Shown here piece after piece: positions 15,197 to 24,832 of a stretch of DNA of 64,000 bases. Both the position numbers and the translations under genes were made by a program. The DNA lies in NCBI GenBank assembly GCA_944323825.1, contig CALUTY010000001.1:1-64000 (forward strand), written 5' to 3'. The DNA is from an uncultured Bacteroidales bacterium (GTDB lineage Bacteria > Bacteroidota > Bacteroidia > Bacteroidales > UBA932). Under the pieces are notes generated by a model. The model was not told the origin of the DNA and made no database searches. It saw nothing but the letters and a program-made list of their open reading frames with translations. Position 1 is the first letter of the stretch, and every line of letters begins with the position of its first letter.

Positions 15197-17926
15197 ATGA
15201 CAGACAAGAAGAAAAGGGTTTACCGCTTCGGCGGTAAGAATGCCGAAGGAGACGGCTCGATGAGGGAGCTTCTCGGAGGCAAGGGAGCAAATCTGGCCGA
15301 AATGTGCAAACTCGGAATTCCTGTGCCCGCAGGATTCACCATCACCACGGAATGCTGCGCCGAATACTATGCTCTGTGCGGAGGCTATCCGGAAGAGCTG
15401 AAGCAGGATGTCGCAGAAGCCATGAAAGCCACAGAAGCCATTATGGGCAAGAAGTTCGGAGACAAGAACGACCCGCTCCTCGTGAGCTGCCGCTCCGGTG
15501 CAAGAAGTTCAATGCCGGGAATGATGGATACCATTCTCAACATCGGACTCTGCTCCGAGACCATCCCGGGAATGATAGAAAAGACCGGCAATCCGCGTTT
15601 TGTCTATGATGCATACAGGCGTCTGATCATGATGTACTCCGATGTCGTGATGGAAAAGGCTGAAGGCATTGAACCGGCAGACGGCCAGGGCATCCGACAG
15701 CAGCTCGACAGAATGATGGACGAGCTGAAGAAGGCAAAGGGATACGCCTCTGACACCGACATCACTGCTGAAGAGCTCAAGGACCTCTGCGAGAAGTTCA
15801 AGGTGAGAGTGAAGGAAGTCCTCGGAGTCGAATTCCCGGACTCCGCCGAAGCCCAGCTCTGGGGCAGCATCGGCGGCGTGTTCAAGTCCTGGAACGGAAA
15901 GAGGGCCATCGCCTACAGAAAGATAGAAGGCATTCCTGACGACTGGGGCACAGCCGTGAATGTGCAGTCCATGGTATTCGGAAACATGGGCAACACCTCG
16001 GCAACAGGAGTGGCATTCTCACGCAACCCAGCCACAGGAGACAACAAGTTCTACGGAGAATGGCTCATCAACGCCCAGGGCGAGGATGTCGTAGCCGGAA
16101 TCCGCACCCCTAACCCTCTGAACGAGGCCACAAAGAACCCTCACAATGCCGAGCTCGAATCCCTCGAGAAGGCAATGCCGGAAGTCTACAAGGAGCTTGA
16201 CGGCATCAGGGTGCTCCTCGAGGACCACTTCAAGGACATGCAGGACATCGAGTTCACAATCCAGGACGGCAAGCTCTGGATGCTCCAGTGCCGCATCGGA
16301 AAGAGAACAGGTGTTGCAGCCCTGAACATGGCGATGGACATGGTGGAAGAAGGCATGATTGACGAGAAGACGGCAGTCATGAGAGTGTCTCCGTCACAGC
16401 TCGATGAAATCCTCCACCCTATCCTCGACCCTGCATCCGAGAAGAAGGCCAAGGTGATAGCCCGCGGTCTGCCGGCAAGTCCGGGCGGCGCAGTGGGAAA
16501 GATCGTCTTCACTTCAGAGGAGGCGATGGAGCTCAACAAGAACGGCGAGAAGGCCATCCTCGTCAGGGAGGAGACTTCGCCTGAGGACGTGGAGGGAATG
16601 AGAGCCGCAGCAGGCATCCTCACCGCCCGTGGCGGAATGACGTCACACGCAGCCCTCGTGGCCCGCGGCTGGGGGAAATGCTGCATCGTAGGCTGCGAGT
16701 CGATGCACATAGACCTCGAAAACAAAGTCCTCAAATTCAAGGGAGCAGAATATCATGAAGGTGATGTGCTGAGCCTCAATGGCTCAAAGGGTCTCGTCTA
16801 CGGCACGGCAATCGACACGATGGATGCGTCTGAGAACCCGCGCTTCATCAAGTTCATGCAGATCGTGGACAAATTCCGCACCCTCGGAGTCCGCACCAAC
16901 GCCGACACTCCTGAGGACGCCGAAAGGGCTCTCAGCTTCGGAGCTGAAGGCATCGGACTTTTCCGTATCGAGCACATGTTCTACGGCAAGAATTCGGAAA
17001 TTCCTCTTGCCAAGCTGCGCAAGATGATCCTTTCCAAGACCGACGACGAGAGACGCGCAGCCCTTGCCGAGCTCGAGCCGTTCATCAAGGCTTCCGTCAA
17101 GAGCACGATGAAAGTCATGGACGGCAAGCCTGTGACCTTCCGTCTCCTCGACCCGCCTCTCCACGAGTTCGTGCCTCAGGCTCCTGAAAAGAGGAAAGAG
17201 CTCGCTCAGGAGCTCGGCATCTCTGAAGTCGACATCGAGAAGAGAGGAGAATCCCTCCACGAGGTCAACCCTATGATGGGACACCGCGGAGTCCGTCTCC
17301 ACATCACATATCCGATGATCTCCGAAACTCAGTTCCGCGCCATCTTCACGGCTGCGGCAGAGCTGAAGCAGGAAGGCTACCACCCTATGCCTGAAATCAT
17401 GATTCCGGTGACCATCTCCGACCGCGAGCTCATTTTCCAGAAGGCCATCTGCGACAGGGTCAAGGCTGAAGTGGAAGGAAGCACCATCAGGGAACCTATC
17501 GACTACAAGTACGGAACGATGATCGAGATTCCTCGCGCCGCCCTCATAGCCGACAGGATGGCCCGCACGGCTCAGTTCTTCTCATTCGGAACCAACGACC
17601 TCACCCAGATGACGTTCGGCTTCTCTCGCGACGACGTGGGCACCTTCATGGGCGACTACCTCGGCAACAAGATCCTTGATGCCGACCCGTTCCAGACCAT
17701 CGACAAGCGTGCCGTCGGCAAGCTCATCGAGATCGGCGTCAAAGGCGGCCGCAGCACCCGTCCTGACCTCAAGGTCGGCATCTGCGGCGAGCACGGCGGC
17801 GACCCTGCCTCCGTCGAGTTCTGCTACAAGATCGGCCTCAACTATGTCTCCTGCTCACCGTTCCGCGTTCCTATTGCCCGCCTCGCCGCCGCGCAGGCTG
17901 CGATAAAGGCCGGAGCTGAGAAATAG
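15197..17926 (+). CDS. ppdK: Pyruvate, phosphate dikinase
   Basis: This cytoplasmic enzyme interconverts pyruvate, ATP and Pi with phosphoenolpyruvate, AMP and PPi, linking glycolysis and gluconeogenesis in anaerobes. The ATP-grasp N-terminal domain (F-G-G-K...L-G-G-K-G-A-N-L-A-E-M) is intact. The phosphohistidine site T-A-R-G-G-M-T-S-H-A-A has His484. The PEP/pyruvate domain ends with G-I-C-G-E-H-G-G-D-P, where Cys863 is the catalytic acid known from other PPDKs. At 909 residues it is full length. Codon choice is strongly biased, as expected of a highly expressed gene. A hairpin occupies the leader and a terminator follows at 17984. Confidence 0.97.
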   Translation: MTDKKKRVYRFGGKNAEGDGSMRELLGGKGANLAEMCKLGIPVPAGFTITTECCAEYYALCGGYPEELKQDVAEAMKATEAIMGKKFGDKNDPLLVSCRSGARSSMPGMMDTILNIGLCSETIPGMIEKTGNPRFVYDAYRRLIMMYSDVVMEKAEGIEPADGQGIRQQLDRMMDELKKAKGYASDTDITAEELKDLCEKFKVRVKEVLGVEFPDSAEAQLWGSIGGVFKSWNGKRAIAYRKIEGIPDDWGTAVNVQSMVFGNMGNTSATGVAFSRNPATGDNKFYGEWLINAQGEDVVAGIRTPNPLNEATKNPHNAELESLEKAMPEVYKELDGIRVLLEDHFKDMQDIEFTIQDGKLWMLQCRIGKRTGVAALNMAMDMVEEGMIDEKTAVMRVSPSQLDEILHPILDPASEKKAKVIARGLPASPGGAVGKIVFTSEEAMELNKNGEKAILVREETSPEDVEGMRAAAGILTARGGMTSHAALVARGWGKCCIVGCESMHIDLENKVLKFKGAEYHEGDVLSLNGSKGLVYGTAIDTMDASENPRFIKFMQIVDKFRTLGVRTNADTPEDAERALSFGAEGIGLFRIEHMFYGKNSEIPLAKLRKMILSKTDDERRAALAELEPFIKASVKSTMKVMDGKPVTFRLLDPPLHEFVPQAPEKRKELAQELGISEVDIEKRGESLHEVNPMMGHRGVRLHITYPMISETQFRAIFTAAAELKQEGYHPMPEIMIPVTISDRELIFQKAICDRVKAEVEGSTIREPIDYKYGTMIEIPRAALIADRMARTAQFFSFGTNDLTQMTFGFSRDDVGTFMGDYLGNKILDADPFQTIDKRAVGKLIEIGVKGGRSTRPDLKVGICGEHGGDPASVEFCYKIGLNYVSCSPFRVPIARLAAAQAAIKAGAEK

Positions 17927-17983
17927 TCCGACTCTGAACAAAAGATTCACAAGTCAAGATTCCATTGTGAATCAATACGATAA

Positions 17984-18017
17984 AAGGGATTTGCCCGCAG
18001 GGGTGAATCCCTTTTTC
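17984..18017 (+). terminator. Terminator after ppdK
   Basis: AAGGGATT (17984-17991) pairs with AATCCCTT (18006-18013), followed by TTTC. A second perfect hairpin (GATTCACAA 17944-17952 / TTGTGAATC 17965-17973) precedes it. The remainder of the 261-base gap up to 18188 holds only the promoter at 18144. Confidence 0.7.
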
Positions 18018-18120
18018 TTTGCCTGCATGAACGATTCTGATGCCAAAAATACATCTGATGCTTACTGGACCTGGTGCTTACTGGGCAATGGAAAGAATAA
18101 GATTGGACTAAATACCATAT

Positions 18121-18151
18121 TTTCATTATTACTTATTTGTCGTTATATTTG
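18121..18151 (+). promoter_or_regulatory. Promoter of the lipoprotein gene at 18188
   Basis: TTTC (18121-18124), 19 bases, then TATATTTG (18144-18151): one mismatch in the -33 element and a full -7 match, about 37 bases before the ATG. Confidence 0.55.
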
Positions 18152-18187
18152 TGATACATACATCGTTTCAACCAATATTAACAGTTA

Positions 18188-19267
18188 ATGAAAATGAAAA
18201 AAATGCCATTTCTGGCCACATGTGCATTATATGCAGCATTGGCATTGCCGTCATGCTCGGACGGCAAAAGCGGGACAACTCCTGAAACAGGGGGGGGAGA
18301 TTCCGAAGACAATGAAGAAGTGACAATCACACCGACAAAAGGCGTCACAACAGAAGCCTATTACAAGGGAGACCTTTACGGCACAGGCTCCGGAAACCTC
18401 TGGATCAATTTCATCTCTGACATGGAACTTGATGGCTTCACCGGAGACTACAAGGGACCGGGATATGTCCTCTGCCTTGATTTCAACACAACATTGGCAG
18501 AAAATGCCGATTTCGCATCGCTCGCAGAAGGCACATATACATGCGACTACACATCTGACTCACACGAGGCCTTTACGCTCAACATTGCTGACGGTGACAG
18601 TTTTCTCAGCAACTATGATGAAGACGGGCTGTCTTCAAGCCTTGAAATAGCAGGAGGGACAGTTGAGGTATCCGTCAAGAGTGGATATTATTGTTTGGAG
18701 GCTGATCTCCAGCTGGAAGACGGCTCCGCATACCGGTATTCATTTGTCGGGGAGATCTCATTCATCAACAGGTCCGAAGAAGGGTATATGAGCAATCTTA
18801 CCGAGGACAAGGAACTGGAAGGCATGAGCCAAGCACTCATGGCATATCAAGGATATGTATTTACTGAAACCTCAGACCTCTACTCTGTCATAATAGCCGG
18901 TCCGGACTACGACCTTGACTCCAATTTCGGGCAGTCAGACGCGCTGATGATCTCAATAAATGTCAGTCCGGGAAGTTCTGACGGCATACCGTCCGGTACA
19001 TACACTGTCATCAACGCCTTGGAGGCAGATGACTATGAAGTCAACACGATTCTGAGTGGAGTATATGAACCTGCATACGGAGGCTACTTCGGGACCTGGT
19101 ATTTTTCAACATCAGACAAGATTGAAGCCTCATTGCGCAACGGTACAGTACAGATATCGAATAATGGGAATGACAATTATACATTCACAATTGACATGCA
19201 GGACGGATATGGACACAAAATATCTGGGACATATACAGGCAAATGCCGTATAGAAGACTGGTCATAA
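18188..19267 (+). CDS. Lipoprotein of unknown function with duplicated beta domain, 359 aa
   Basis: The N-terminus is a lipoprotein signal (M-K-K-M-P-F-L-A...A-L-P-S-C) with the lipid-attached Cys near residue 23. A low-complexity acidic linker follows. The rest is rich in short beta strands and appears to contain two copies of one domain. G-T-Y-T-C-D (~115) matches G-T-Y-T-V-I (~275), and G-T-V-E-V-S-x-x-S-G-Y-Y (~155) matches G-T-V-Q-I-S-N-N-G-N-D-N-Y (~320). It ends in a strand with G-T-Y-T-G-K-C. I do not recognise the family. It has its own promoter and a downstream terminator, so it is probably a single-gene unit exposed on the outer membrane. Confidence 0.7.
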   Translation: MKMKKMPFLATCALYAALALPSCSDGKSGTTPETGGGDSEDNEEVTITPTKGVTTEAYYKGDLYGTGSGNLWINFISDMELDGFTGDYKGPGYVLCLDFNTTLAENADFASLAEGTYTCDYTSDSHEAFTLNIADGDSFLSNYDEDGLSSSLEIAGGTVEVSVKSGYYCLEADLQLEDGSAYRYSFVGEISFINRSEEGYMSNLTEDKELEGMSQALMAYQGYVFTETSDLYSVIIAGPDYDLDSNFGQSDALMISINVSPGSSDGIPSGTYTVINALEADDYEVNTILSGVYEPAYGGYFGTWYFSTSDKIEASLRNGTVQISNNGNDNYTFTIDMQDGYGHKISGTYTGKCRIEDWS

Positions 19268-19287
19268 CCGGACAGGGAACAATTCAT

Positions 19288-19325
19288 GGGACAGCCGGAA
19301 GTTGGGCCCCCGGCTGTCCCAATTT
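19288..19325. terminator. Bidirectional terminator between the lipoprotein and trmH-like genes
   Basis: A perfect 11-bp stem, GGGACAGCCGG (19288-19298) with CCGGCTGTCCC (19310-19320), followed on the plus strand by AATTTATTC. The flanking genes converge on it; the T-tract is weak in both directions. Confidence 0.6.
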
Positions 19326-19344
19326 ATTCTTTATGAAACACGGG

Positions 19345-19869
19345 TCAGCCACGGTGGAAGGCCCAGAGGATGATGCCGACGGAAACGGAGACGTTGAGAG
19401 AGTGTTTGGTGCCGTATTGGGGAATTTCGATGGAAAGGTCGGAGGCGTCGACGACTTCCTGGGAGATGCCGGAGACTTCGTTGCCGAAAATGAGGGCATA
19501 TTTCACAGCTGGGTCTGGAACAAAACGGTCAAGGCGGACGGAGGCGACAGTCTGCTCCACGCTGACAATGACATAGCCTTCCGAGCGGAGCTTCCTGACG
19601 GCATCCATGGTATCATCAAAATGTTCCCAGGCAACACTTGACTCCGCCCCGAGGGCGGACTTGTGAATTTCTGCGGACGGCGGCACGGCACAGATACCGC
19701 ACAGACAGACCTTGTCCACCTTGAATGAATCGCTGCTGCGGAAGGCTGAACCGACATTATGTGCACTCCGGACATTATCTAGGACAACTGCAAGGCCCGA
19801 TTCCGGAAGATTTCGGTATTCCTCAGGACTGACACGGCCCAATTCTATATTCAACAATTTCCTGTTCAT
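19345..19869 (-). CDS. SpoU/TrmH-family RNA 2'-O-methyltransferase, 174 aa
   Basis: A small SPOUT-fold methyltransferase that uses S-adenosylmethionine to methylate a ribose in tRNA or rRNA. Motif 1 is [17 protein letters not shown] (residues ~31-47). Motif 2 is [10 protein letters not shown] (~132). Motif 3 is [17 protein letters not shown] (~149-165), which forms the knotted cofactor site. There is no N-terminal RNA-binding extension, so it is the minimal form and the exact target nucleotide cannot be given. Divergent from glyA and convergent with the lipoprotein gene at 18188. Confidence 0.9.
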   Translation of the reverse strand: MNRKLLNIELGRVSPEEYRNLPESGLAVVLDNVRSAHNVGSAFRSSDSFKVDKVCLCGICAVPPSAEIHKSALGAESSVAWEHFDDTMDAVRKLRSEGYVIVSVEQTVASVRLDRFVPDPAVKYALIFGNEVSGISQEVVDASDLSIEIPQYGTKHSLNVSVSVGIILWAFHRG

Positions 19870-20006
19870 TGCCTGCTCCCAAAATTTTCTGCAAAGAAAG
19901 CAGAAATTTCCGCTACAAGAAAGAAATCCGGACGGTGAAATTCAGAAATCCATTTAAAAAAGAGCAAAAGTTATCAACACGAAAGCAGAAGGAAGGATTT
20001 TTTGAG

Positions 20007-20014
20007 TATTTTTG
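20007..20014 (+). promoter_or_regulatory. -7 promoter element of glyA
   Basis: TATTTTTG matches TAnnTTTG and lies 19 bases before the glyA ATG at 20034. No TTTG is found at the -33 distance. Confidence 0.45.
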
Positions 20015-20033
20015 TGTGTTAAACCTATCTAAG

Positions 20034-21362
20034 ATGAAACAGGATCTGCAGATTTTCAATCTGATCAAAAAAGAAGAGGAAAGGCAGACTATGGGCATCG
20101 AGCTCATCGCCTCAGAGAACTATGTCAGTGACCAGGTACTGGAAGCACTCGGGTCTATATGCACGAACAAGTATGCTGAAGGCTATCCGGGGGCAAGGTA
20201 CTATGGCGGATGTGAAGTGATAGACCAGATAGAGCAGCTGGCCATCGACAGGGTGTGCGAACTCTTCGAGGCGGAATACGCCAATGTGCAGCCGCATTCC
20301 GGTGCACAGGCCAACATGGCAGTAATGATGGCCTGCCTCAAGCCCGGCGACACATTCATGGGACTCGACCTTTCACACGGGGGACATCTTACCCACGGGT
20401 CCCCGGTCAATATGTCCGGAATCCTGTATAAGGCCATATCATACGGACTTGATGAAGTCACAGGCCTTGTGGACTACAACCAGATGGAAAAGCTCGCCAT
20501 GAAACACAAGCCGAAACTCATCATAGGAGGAGCATCGGCATATTCAAGGGAATGGGACTGGGCCAGAATGAGGGAGATAGCAGACAAGGTCGGTGCCATC
20601 CTGATGGTCGACATGGCCCATACGGCAGGACTTATCGCGGCAGGACTTCTCAGCAATCCTGTCAAATATGCCCATATCGTGACTTCCACCACCCACAAGA
20701 CATTGAGAGGACCGAGAGGAGGCATCATCCTCATGGGCAAGGACTTCGACAACCCGTGGGGACTCGTCACTCCTAAGGGTGTCATCAAAAAGATGTCGCA
20801 GATATTGAATTCGAGCGTATTCCCCGGTGTACAGGGAGGACCGCTTGAGCATTGCATTGCAGCAAAGGCTGTTTCCTTCTATGAGGCGCTGCAGCCGGAA
20901 TTCAAGGAATACCAGAAGCAGGTTGTGGCAAACGCGGCGGCAATGGCTGAAGCATTCAACCAGAGAGGCTACAAGATAGTTTCAGGAGGGACAGACAACC
21001 ACCTGATGCTCATAGACCTGCGGACAAAGTTCCCTGACCTTTCCGGAAAGGTGGCAGAAAAGGAGCTCGGCAAGGCGGACATCACCATCAACAAGAATAT
21101 GGTGCCGTTTGACTCCCGTTCAGCCTTCCAGACATCAGGCATCAGAATAGGAACTCCGGCCATTACATCCAGAGGTTTTGTGGAAAAGGACATGGAATTC
21201 ATTGTCAACCTCATAGACACGGTACTGACAAATGCCGCCTCCCATCTTGACCTCATTGCCGGCAAGACGGAAGAAGGCAAGACAGAATATGAAGAGGTTC
21301 TGGCTTCAGTCCGCCGCCAGGTGAGGATGAAAGTGACAGGAATGCCATTGAACAGGTATTGA
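20034..21362 (+). CDS. glyA: Serine hydroxymethyltransferase
   Basis: GlyA is a cytoplasmic PLP enzyme that converts serine and tetrahydrofolate to glycine and 5,10-methylene-tetrahydrofolate. The PLP-lysine motif [14 protein letters not shown] is intact with Lys222. The N-terminal I-E-L-I-A-S-E-N-Y and [16 protein letters not shown] signatures are present. The frame is open upstream to 19869, but the conserved protein begins M-K-Q-D-L-Q-I-F, and a -7 promoter element sits inside the upstream extension. The start was therefore set at 20034, giving 442 aa. A strong terminator follows. Confidence 0.96.
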   Translation: MKQDLQIFNLIKKEEERQTMGIELIASENYVSDQVLEALGSICTNKYAEGYPGARYYGGCEVIDQIEQLAIDRVCELFEAEYANVQPHSGAQANMAVMMACLKPGDTFMGLDLSHGGHLTHGSPVNMSGILYKAISYGLDEVTGLVDYNQMEKLAMKHKPKLIIGGASAYSREWDWARMREIADKVGAILMVDMAHTAGLIAAGLLSNPVKYAHIVTSTTHKTLRGPRGGIILMGKDFDNPWGLVTPKGVIKKMSQILNSSVFPGVQGGPLEHCIAAKAVSFYEALQPEFKEYQKQVVANAAAMAEAFNQRGYKIVSGGTDNHLMLIDLRTKFPDLSGKVAEKELGKADITINKNMVPFDSRSAFQTSGIRIGTPAITSRGFVEKDMEFIVNLIDTVLTNAASHLDLIAGKTEEGKTEYEEVLASVRRQVRMKVTGMPLNRY

Positions 21363-21414
21363 CAAATCATCCTGAAACCGGAATGGAATTGATATCCGGA
21401 AATCAGGCAACATA

Positions 21415-21454
21415 AAAATTGAGGCATCTTTTTAAAGGTGCCTCAATTTTTATT
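21415..21454. terminator. Bidirectional terminator between glyA and the outer-membrane barrel gene
   Basis: AAAATTGAGGCA (21415-21426) pairs perfectly with TGCCTCAATTTT (21439-21450). Ts follow on both strands, serving the convergent genes on either side. Confidence 0.8.
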
Positions 21455-21471
21455 TTATCCGGAAGAATGTG

Positions 21472-22896
21472 TCAGAAATTGAATCTTGTCATCAGCTGGA
21501 CACGGTGGTTGGCGACCCAATGTCTTTCTGACCACGAGCCGTCAGGCAATACGGTTCCGTCTTTCACCACTGAGCCGTCTGCGTTCAGATTGCTTCCGTA
21601 CTGGGCGGCAGTCATTTCATATTCAAGGCCCACAGTAAATTTTCCTATGTTCCATACGACAGTAGGGACAATGCGGAAGGCCTGCGCCATATTCCTGAAA
21701 TTATAGCCATCCTTGGTGAAGAACCAATATCCGTCCATGAAATCCTTGCCTGCACCGAGATTGTTGATATATCCTGCCATCAGCATTCCCTGCACCTTCT
21801 TTCCGTATGATATGGACATCCATGAGGAACTGGTGTGTGTGGCGGCATAGTCATAATGATATGAAGCAGGGTCAAAGGCAGTCACGCCATAGCCGCTGAC
21901 CTGGTTGAGATGGTCCGCAGCTCCTCCATATACAGTCTTGGCCTTGACAGTAAGAAGCTTATGCTTGTACTGCAGGTAAAGGAACGGAGACAGGGATGTC
22001 ATGCGGCCTGAAACCTTGTGCAGCTCCGTCCCGTCCCCCGCTGCGTCATATAGCTGGTATGGCTTGATGCTCAGAAGACTGACCCCGGCTTTCGCAAGGA
22101 ATCCCCCGGTCCTGTATGTGAGTCCAGCATAGACTTCCGGCAGAATGCCGTATTTCATGTAGTTCGCCGTACTGCCAGAAGGGCCTGTTGAGGTGTACTG
22201 CATCTGATAAATGAATGACCCCGTAATGGTGAAATGCTTTCCGAGATTGGCGTCCATGGTCACCTGCGGGCTGCGGTTGAACGGATTGAACGGGGCACCG
22301 ACGGCAAGGCTTATCACATCCGGCTGGTCTGCTGCCATAGGATGCCAGGCCTGTCCCATAAGGAGGGACACGGAAGCGGTATTCTCTCCGCACATCGGAA
22401 GGTCCTTCCATCCAAGCTTCATATATGCCTGGCGGAGGCGCAGCGTCGCCGTACCGGTGGAACCGCTGAGTCCGGCATAGAAGTCCGTTTCGACCTTGGC
22501 AGAGATGTCCGTCTTGCCTATGCGGTAGCCGGTCACGTCCAGTCCGACACGGGAAGTTATTGCCAGAAAGCGGAAAGAAGCCTGGGCATTGATATCCTTC
22601 CCGTCAGAATCATATTGACGGTCGAACGGCAGGTAATAAAACAGATTTCCTGTTCCGGATGCACTCTCCCGCGAGTCAAAGGTAAAATAGTTCCTGATGA
22701 AGCCGTAGAGGCTGAAATGATTCTTCAGTTCTTCCTTGACTGCGCTTTTTCCCCGGCCATCCTTTTCTGCGGTTCCAGGAGCCGTAACCTCATGACTGAC
22801 CTCTTCGGACAGGATTTCGTCAGGAGCAGCAGAAAATGCAGGGATTGACACCAGAAGCGGCATTGCTGCTGCCAGCAGATGAATTTTCATATTCAT
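21472..22896 (-). CDS. Porin-like outer-membrane beta-barrel protein, 474 aa
   Basis: A signal peptide (residues 1-~23, ending P-A-F-S-A-A) precedes a short charged linker. The rest is a region of alternating amphipathic strands from about residue 58 (F-S-L-Y-G-F-I-R-N-Y-F). The protein ends ...V-Q-L-M-T-R-F-N-F: a terminal aromatic residue is the usual outer-membrane insertion signal. Length and pattern fit DcaP-like or putative porin families of Bacteroidetes. Substrate unknown. The adjacent DASS symporter on the same strand could be its inner-membrane partner for a dicarboxylate or sulfate, but a terminator separates the two genes. A TACCTTTG -7 element lies about 60 bases upstream. Confidence 0.7.
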   Translation of the reverse strand: MNMKIHLLAAAMPLLVSIPAFSAAPDEILSEEVSHEVTAPGTAEKDGRGKSAVKEELKNHFSLYGFIRNYFTFDSRESASGTGNLFYYLPFDRQYDSDGKDINAQASFRFLAITSRVGLDVTGYRIGKTDISAKVETDFYAGLSGSTGTATLRLRQAYMKLGWKDLPMCGENTASVSLLMGQAWHPMAADQPDVISLAVGAPFNPFNRSPQVTMDANLGKHFTITGSFIYQMQYTSTGPSGSTANYMKYGILPEVYAGLTYRTGGFLAKAGVSLLSIKPYQLYDAAGDGTELHKVSGRMTSLSPFLYLQYKHKLLTVKAKTVYGGAADHLNQVSGYGVTAFDPASYHYDYAATHTSSSWMSISYGKKVQGMLMAGYINNLGAGKDFMDGYWFFTKDGYNFRNMAQAFRIVPTVVWNIGKFTVGLEYEMTAAQYGSNLNADGSVVKDGTVLPDGSWSERHWVANHRVQLMTRFNF

Positions 22897-22956
22897 TACA
22901 TATCATTTTTACAAATATCCGACATAGAAAATGCATGGCATTCAGCCAAACGCCGA

Positions 22957-22964
22957 CAAAGGTA
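22957..22964 (-). promoter_or_regulatory. -7 promoter element of the porin-like gene
   Basis: TACCTTTG on the minus strand (22964-22957) matches TAnnTTTG, 61 bases before the start codon. There is no clear -33 TTTG. Confidence 0.4.
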
Positions 22965-23037
22965 ACATTTTTTTAATAAATACGGATTCCGGGGCAGCCA
23001 CGGAATGACCACAAGGGAAGGATAACCGTTATAAATC

Positions 23038-23072
23038 ACAAAAAACACCTTCGCCGCAGACTGCGGCGAAGG
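23038..23072 (-). terminator. Terminator of the DASS symporter gene
   Basis: CCTTCGCCGCA (23048-23058) pairs perfectly with TGCGGCGAAGG (23062-23072) around a 3-base loop. On the minus strand it is followed by TGTTTTTTG. Confidence 0.85.
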
Positions 23073-23102
23073 CTTTTCAGTCATGTAATCTTCCTGTGAG
23101 GG

Positions 23103-24551
23103 TCAGAAGCCTATAAAGAAAAGGAGCAGATAACCGAGCACATAGCCAATCACGCCTATGAGAAGACCGACTTTTGTCATGTCCTTTGTGGTAACAAGTC
23201 CGGTGGAATGCGCGAGGGCATTCGGAGGGGTACTTATAGGGAAAAGCATGGCAAGGGATGTGCAGAGGACTGCGCCTATGACAAGAGTCTTGGCTCCGCC
23301 GACAGGATCAAGGATTTCACCCATTCCGACTGAAACTGCACAGAGGATAGGGACTATCAGGCTGGCAGCGGCAGTGTTGGAGATGAAGTTGGAGATGAAA
23401 TAGCCGATGAATCCGGAAACGAGGATCACGACCACAGGCAACCATTCGCCGAACGGTATCGAAGTCACAAGATGCTCGGCAAGACCTGTGTTCGTGAGGG
23501 CGAGACCGAGTGCAAAGCCGCCGGCCACCATCCAGAGGACACTCCAGTTGATTTCCTTGAGATCATCCTTTGTGATTATTCCGGTGGTACAGAAAACTCC
23601 AACAGGAATCATGGCCACGACATTGGAATTGAGGCCAGTAATGCCTTCGGTAATCCAGAGCAGTATGGTCACGGCAAAAGTTATCCACACGACATAAGTC
23701 TGCCATGTCCTTTCATGACCTCCTTCTATCTTCAGTTCTATGGTCTTCTGCTTGAAAGGATAAAGCTTCAGAAGCAGGAACCATGCAATGAAAAGCATCA
23801 CATAGACATAAGGCACCATACGGAGCATCCAGTCACCGAATCCCACATCCAGATGAAGGGAATCGTTGAGATACTGGAAGGCAATACCGTTCGGCGGAGT
23901 GCCTATAGGAGTGCCTATACCGCCTATGTTTGCGGCTATCGGGATGGCAAGCGCAAGGGCTATCCTGCCTTTCCCGTCAGGAGGCAGAGTCTTCAATATC
24001 GGAGCCAGAAACGTGAGCATCATCGCGGCCGTGGCCGTATTGCTCATGAACATGGAGAATGTACCTATGACTATGAGGAAGCCGAGCAGGACAAATTCGG
24101 ACCTTTTGCCGAACGGCTTCATCATGACCCGCGCGAGCTGCACATCCAGCCCCACCTTGGTGGAGGCTATGGCAAGGATGAACCCGCCGAGGAAAAGCAT
24201 TATCACAGGGTCGGCAAATGTCGCGAGAATGGATTTGTAACTCACAAAAGTCCCCATTTCCGACGGAATTCCGGACCCTTTCATGAATGAGAAACTGCTG
24301 TCGGAGATTGTCAGCAGCATAATGACGATGATAAGGACAGATGTTGTCCAGGTAGGGATCACCTCGAACATCCACATCAGGGCAGCAAAAACAAAAATTG
24401 CGATTGTACGCTGCTCCACGACGGTCAGACCGTCAATTCCAAAGAACGAAGCGGGCACGAGCCACAGGAACAATGTGATTGCGAGGATAATGGGAAGCAT
24501 CACTGTCAACTTCTTGGAGATTTTTTTCTCCTTTGAAACTGATTGTGTCAT
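23103..24551 (-). CDS. DASS/SLC13-family sodium-coupled dicarboxylate or sulfate symporter, 482 aa
   Basis: An inner-membrane protein with about 12 hydrophobic segments, of normal length for the family. Both SNT substrate/sodium-binding signatures are present: M-S-N-T-A-T-A-A (Ser170-Asn171-Thr172) and I-S-N-T-A-A-A-S (Ser391-Asn392-Thr393). Each is followed by a hairpin region (G-I-G-T-P-I-G-T-P-P-N and S-T-P-P-N). These mark the divalent anion:sodium symporters, which carry C4-dicarboxylates, citrate, sulfate or phosphate. The exact anion cannot be read from sequence. It is a single-gene unit with its own strong terminator. Confidence 0.9.
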   Translation of the reverse strand: MTQSVSKEKKISKKLTVMLPIILAITLFLWLVPASFFGIDGLTVVEQRTIAIFVFAALMWMFEVIPTWTTSVLIIVIMLLTISDSSFSFMKGSGIPSEMGTFVSYKSILATFADPVIMLFLGGFILAIASTKVGLDVQLARVMMKPFGKRSEFVLLGFLIVIGTFSMFMSNTATAAMMLTFLAPILKTLPPDGKGRIALALAIPIAANIGGIGTPIGTPPNGIAFQYLNDSLHLDVGFGDWMLRMVPYVYVMLFIAWFLLLKLYPFKQKTIELKIEGGHERTWQTYVVWITFAVTILLWITEGITGLNSNVVAMIPVGVFCTTGIITKDDLKEINWSVLWMVAGGFALGLALTNTGLAEHLVTSIPFGEWLPVVVILVSGFIGYFISNFISNTAAASLIVPILCAVSVGMGEILDPVGGAKTLVIGAVLCTSLAMLFPISTPPNALAHSTGLVTTKDMTKVGLLIGVIGYVLGYLLLFFIGF

Positions 24552-24761
24552 ATTAATTCCAGTATTATTTATGTGTTTTTAAATTTTGGAGGCTAAATTT
24601 AGTTAATATTTGACAAAAACAACCAGCATTCCGATAATAATTGACATGTCCTGAAATACAATTTTCTGACATCTCCGGAGGACATTCCGCAACTTCCGGA
24701 TACACAGTCCGCACCGTCAATGCGGATTACGGTCCCAATCGAGGGACAGGTCTTCCAAAGA

Positions 24762-24799
24762 CAAAAAGCCCGGTACAATCCCGACAGGAATGTACCGGA
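24762..24799 (-). terminator. Terminator of the three-gene lipoprotein operon
   Basis: On the minus strand, TCCGGTACA and TGTACCGGG flank a 12-base loop and are followed by CTTTTTG. The remainder of the gap 24552-24832 shows no gene. Confidence 0.75.
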
Positions 24800-24832
24800 C
24801 AAAACCAACAATATGTTCATGAATGCAGGGAT

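Noticed and set aside
17967..18188. Possible 73-residue protein between ppdK and the lipoprotein gene
   Set aside because: It runs through the ppdK terminator hairpin and the promoter of the next gene, with no ribosome binding site or recognisable feature.
19869..20033. 55-codon N-terminal extension of GlyA
   Set aside because: Basic, unconserved sequence that contains the glyA -7 promoter element; the conserved enzyme begins at 20034.
24552..24832. Possible small gene between the DASS symporter and the lipoprotein operon
   Set aside because: Only a short minus-strand frame overlapping the operon terminator; no start signal or similarity.
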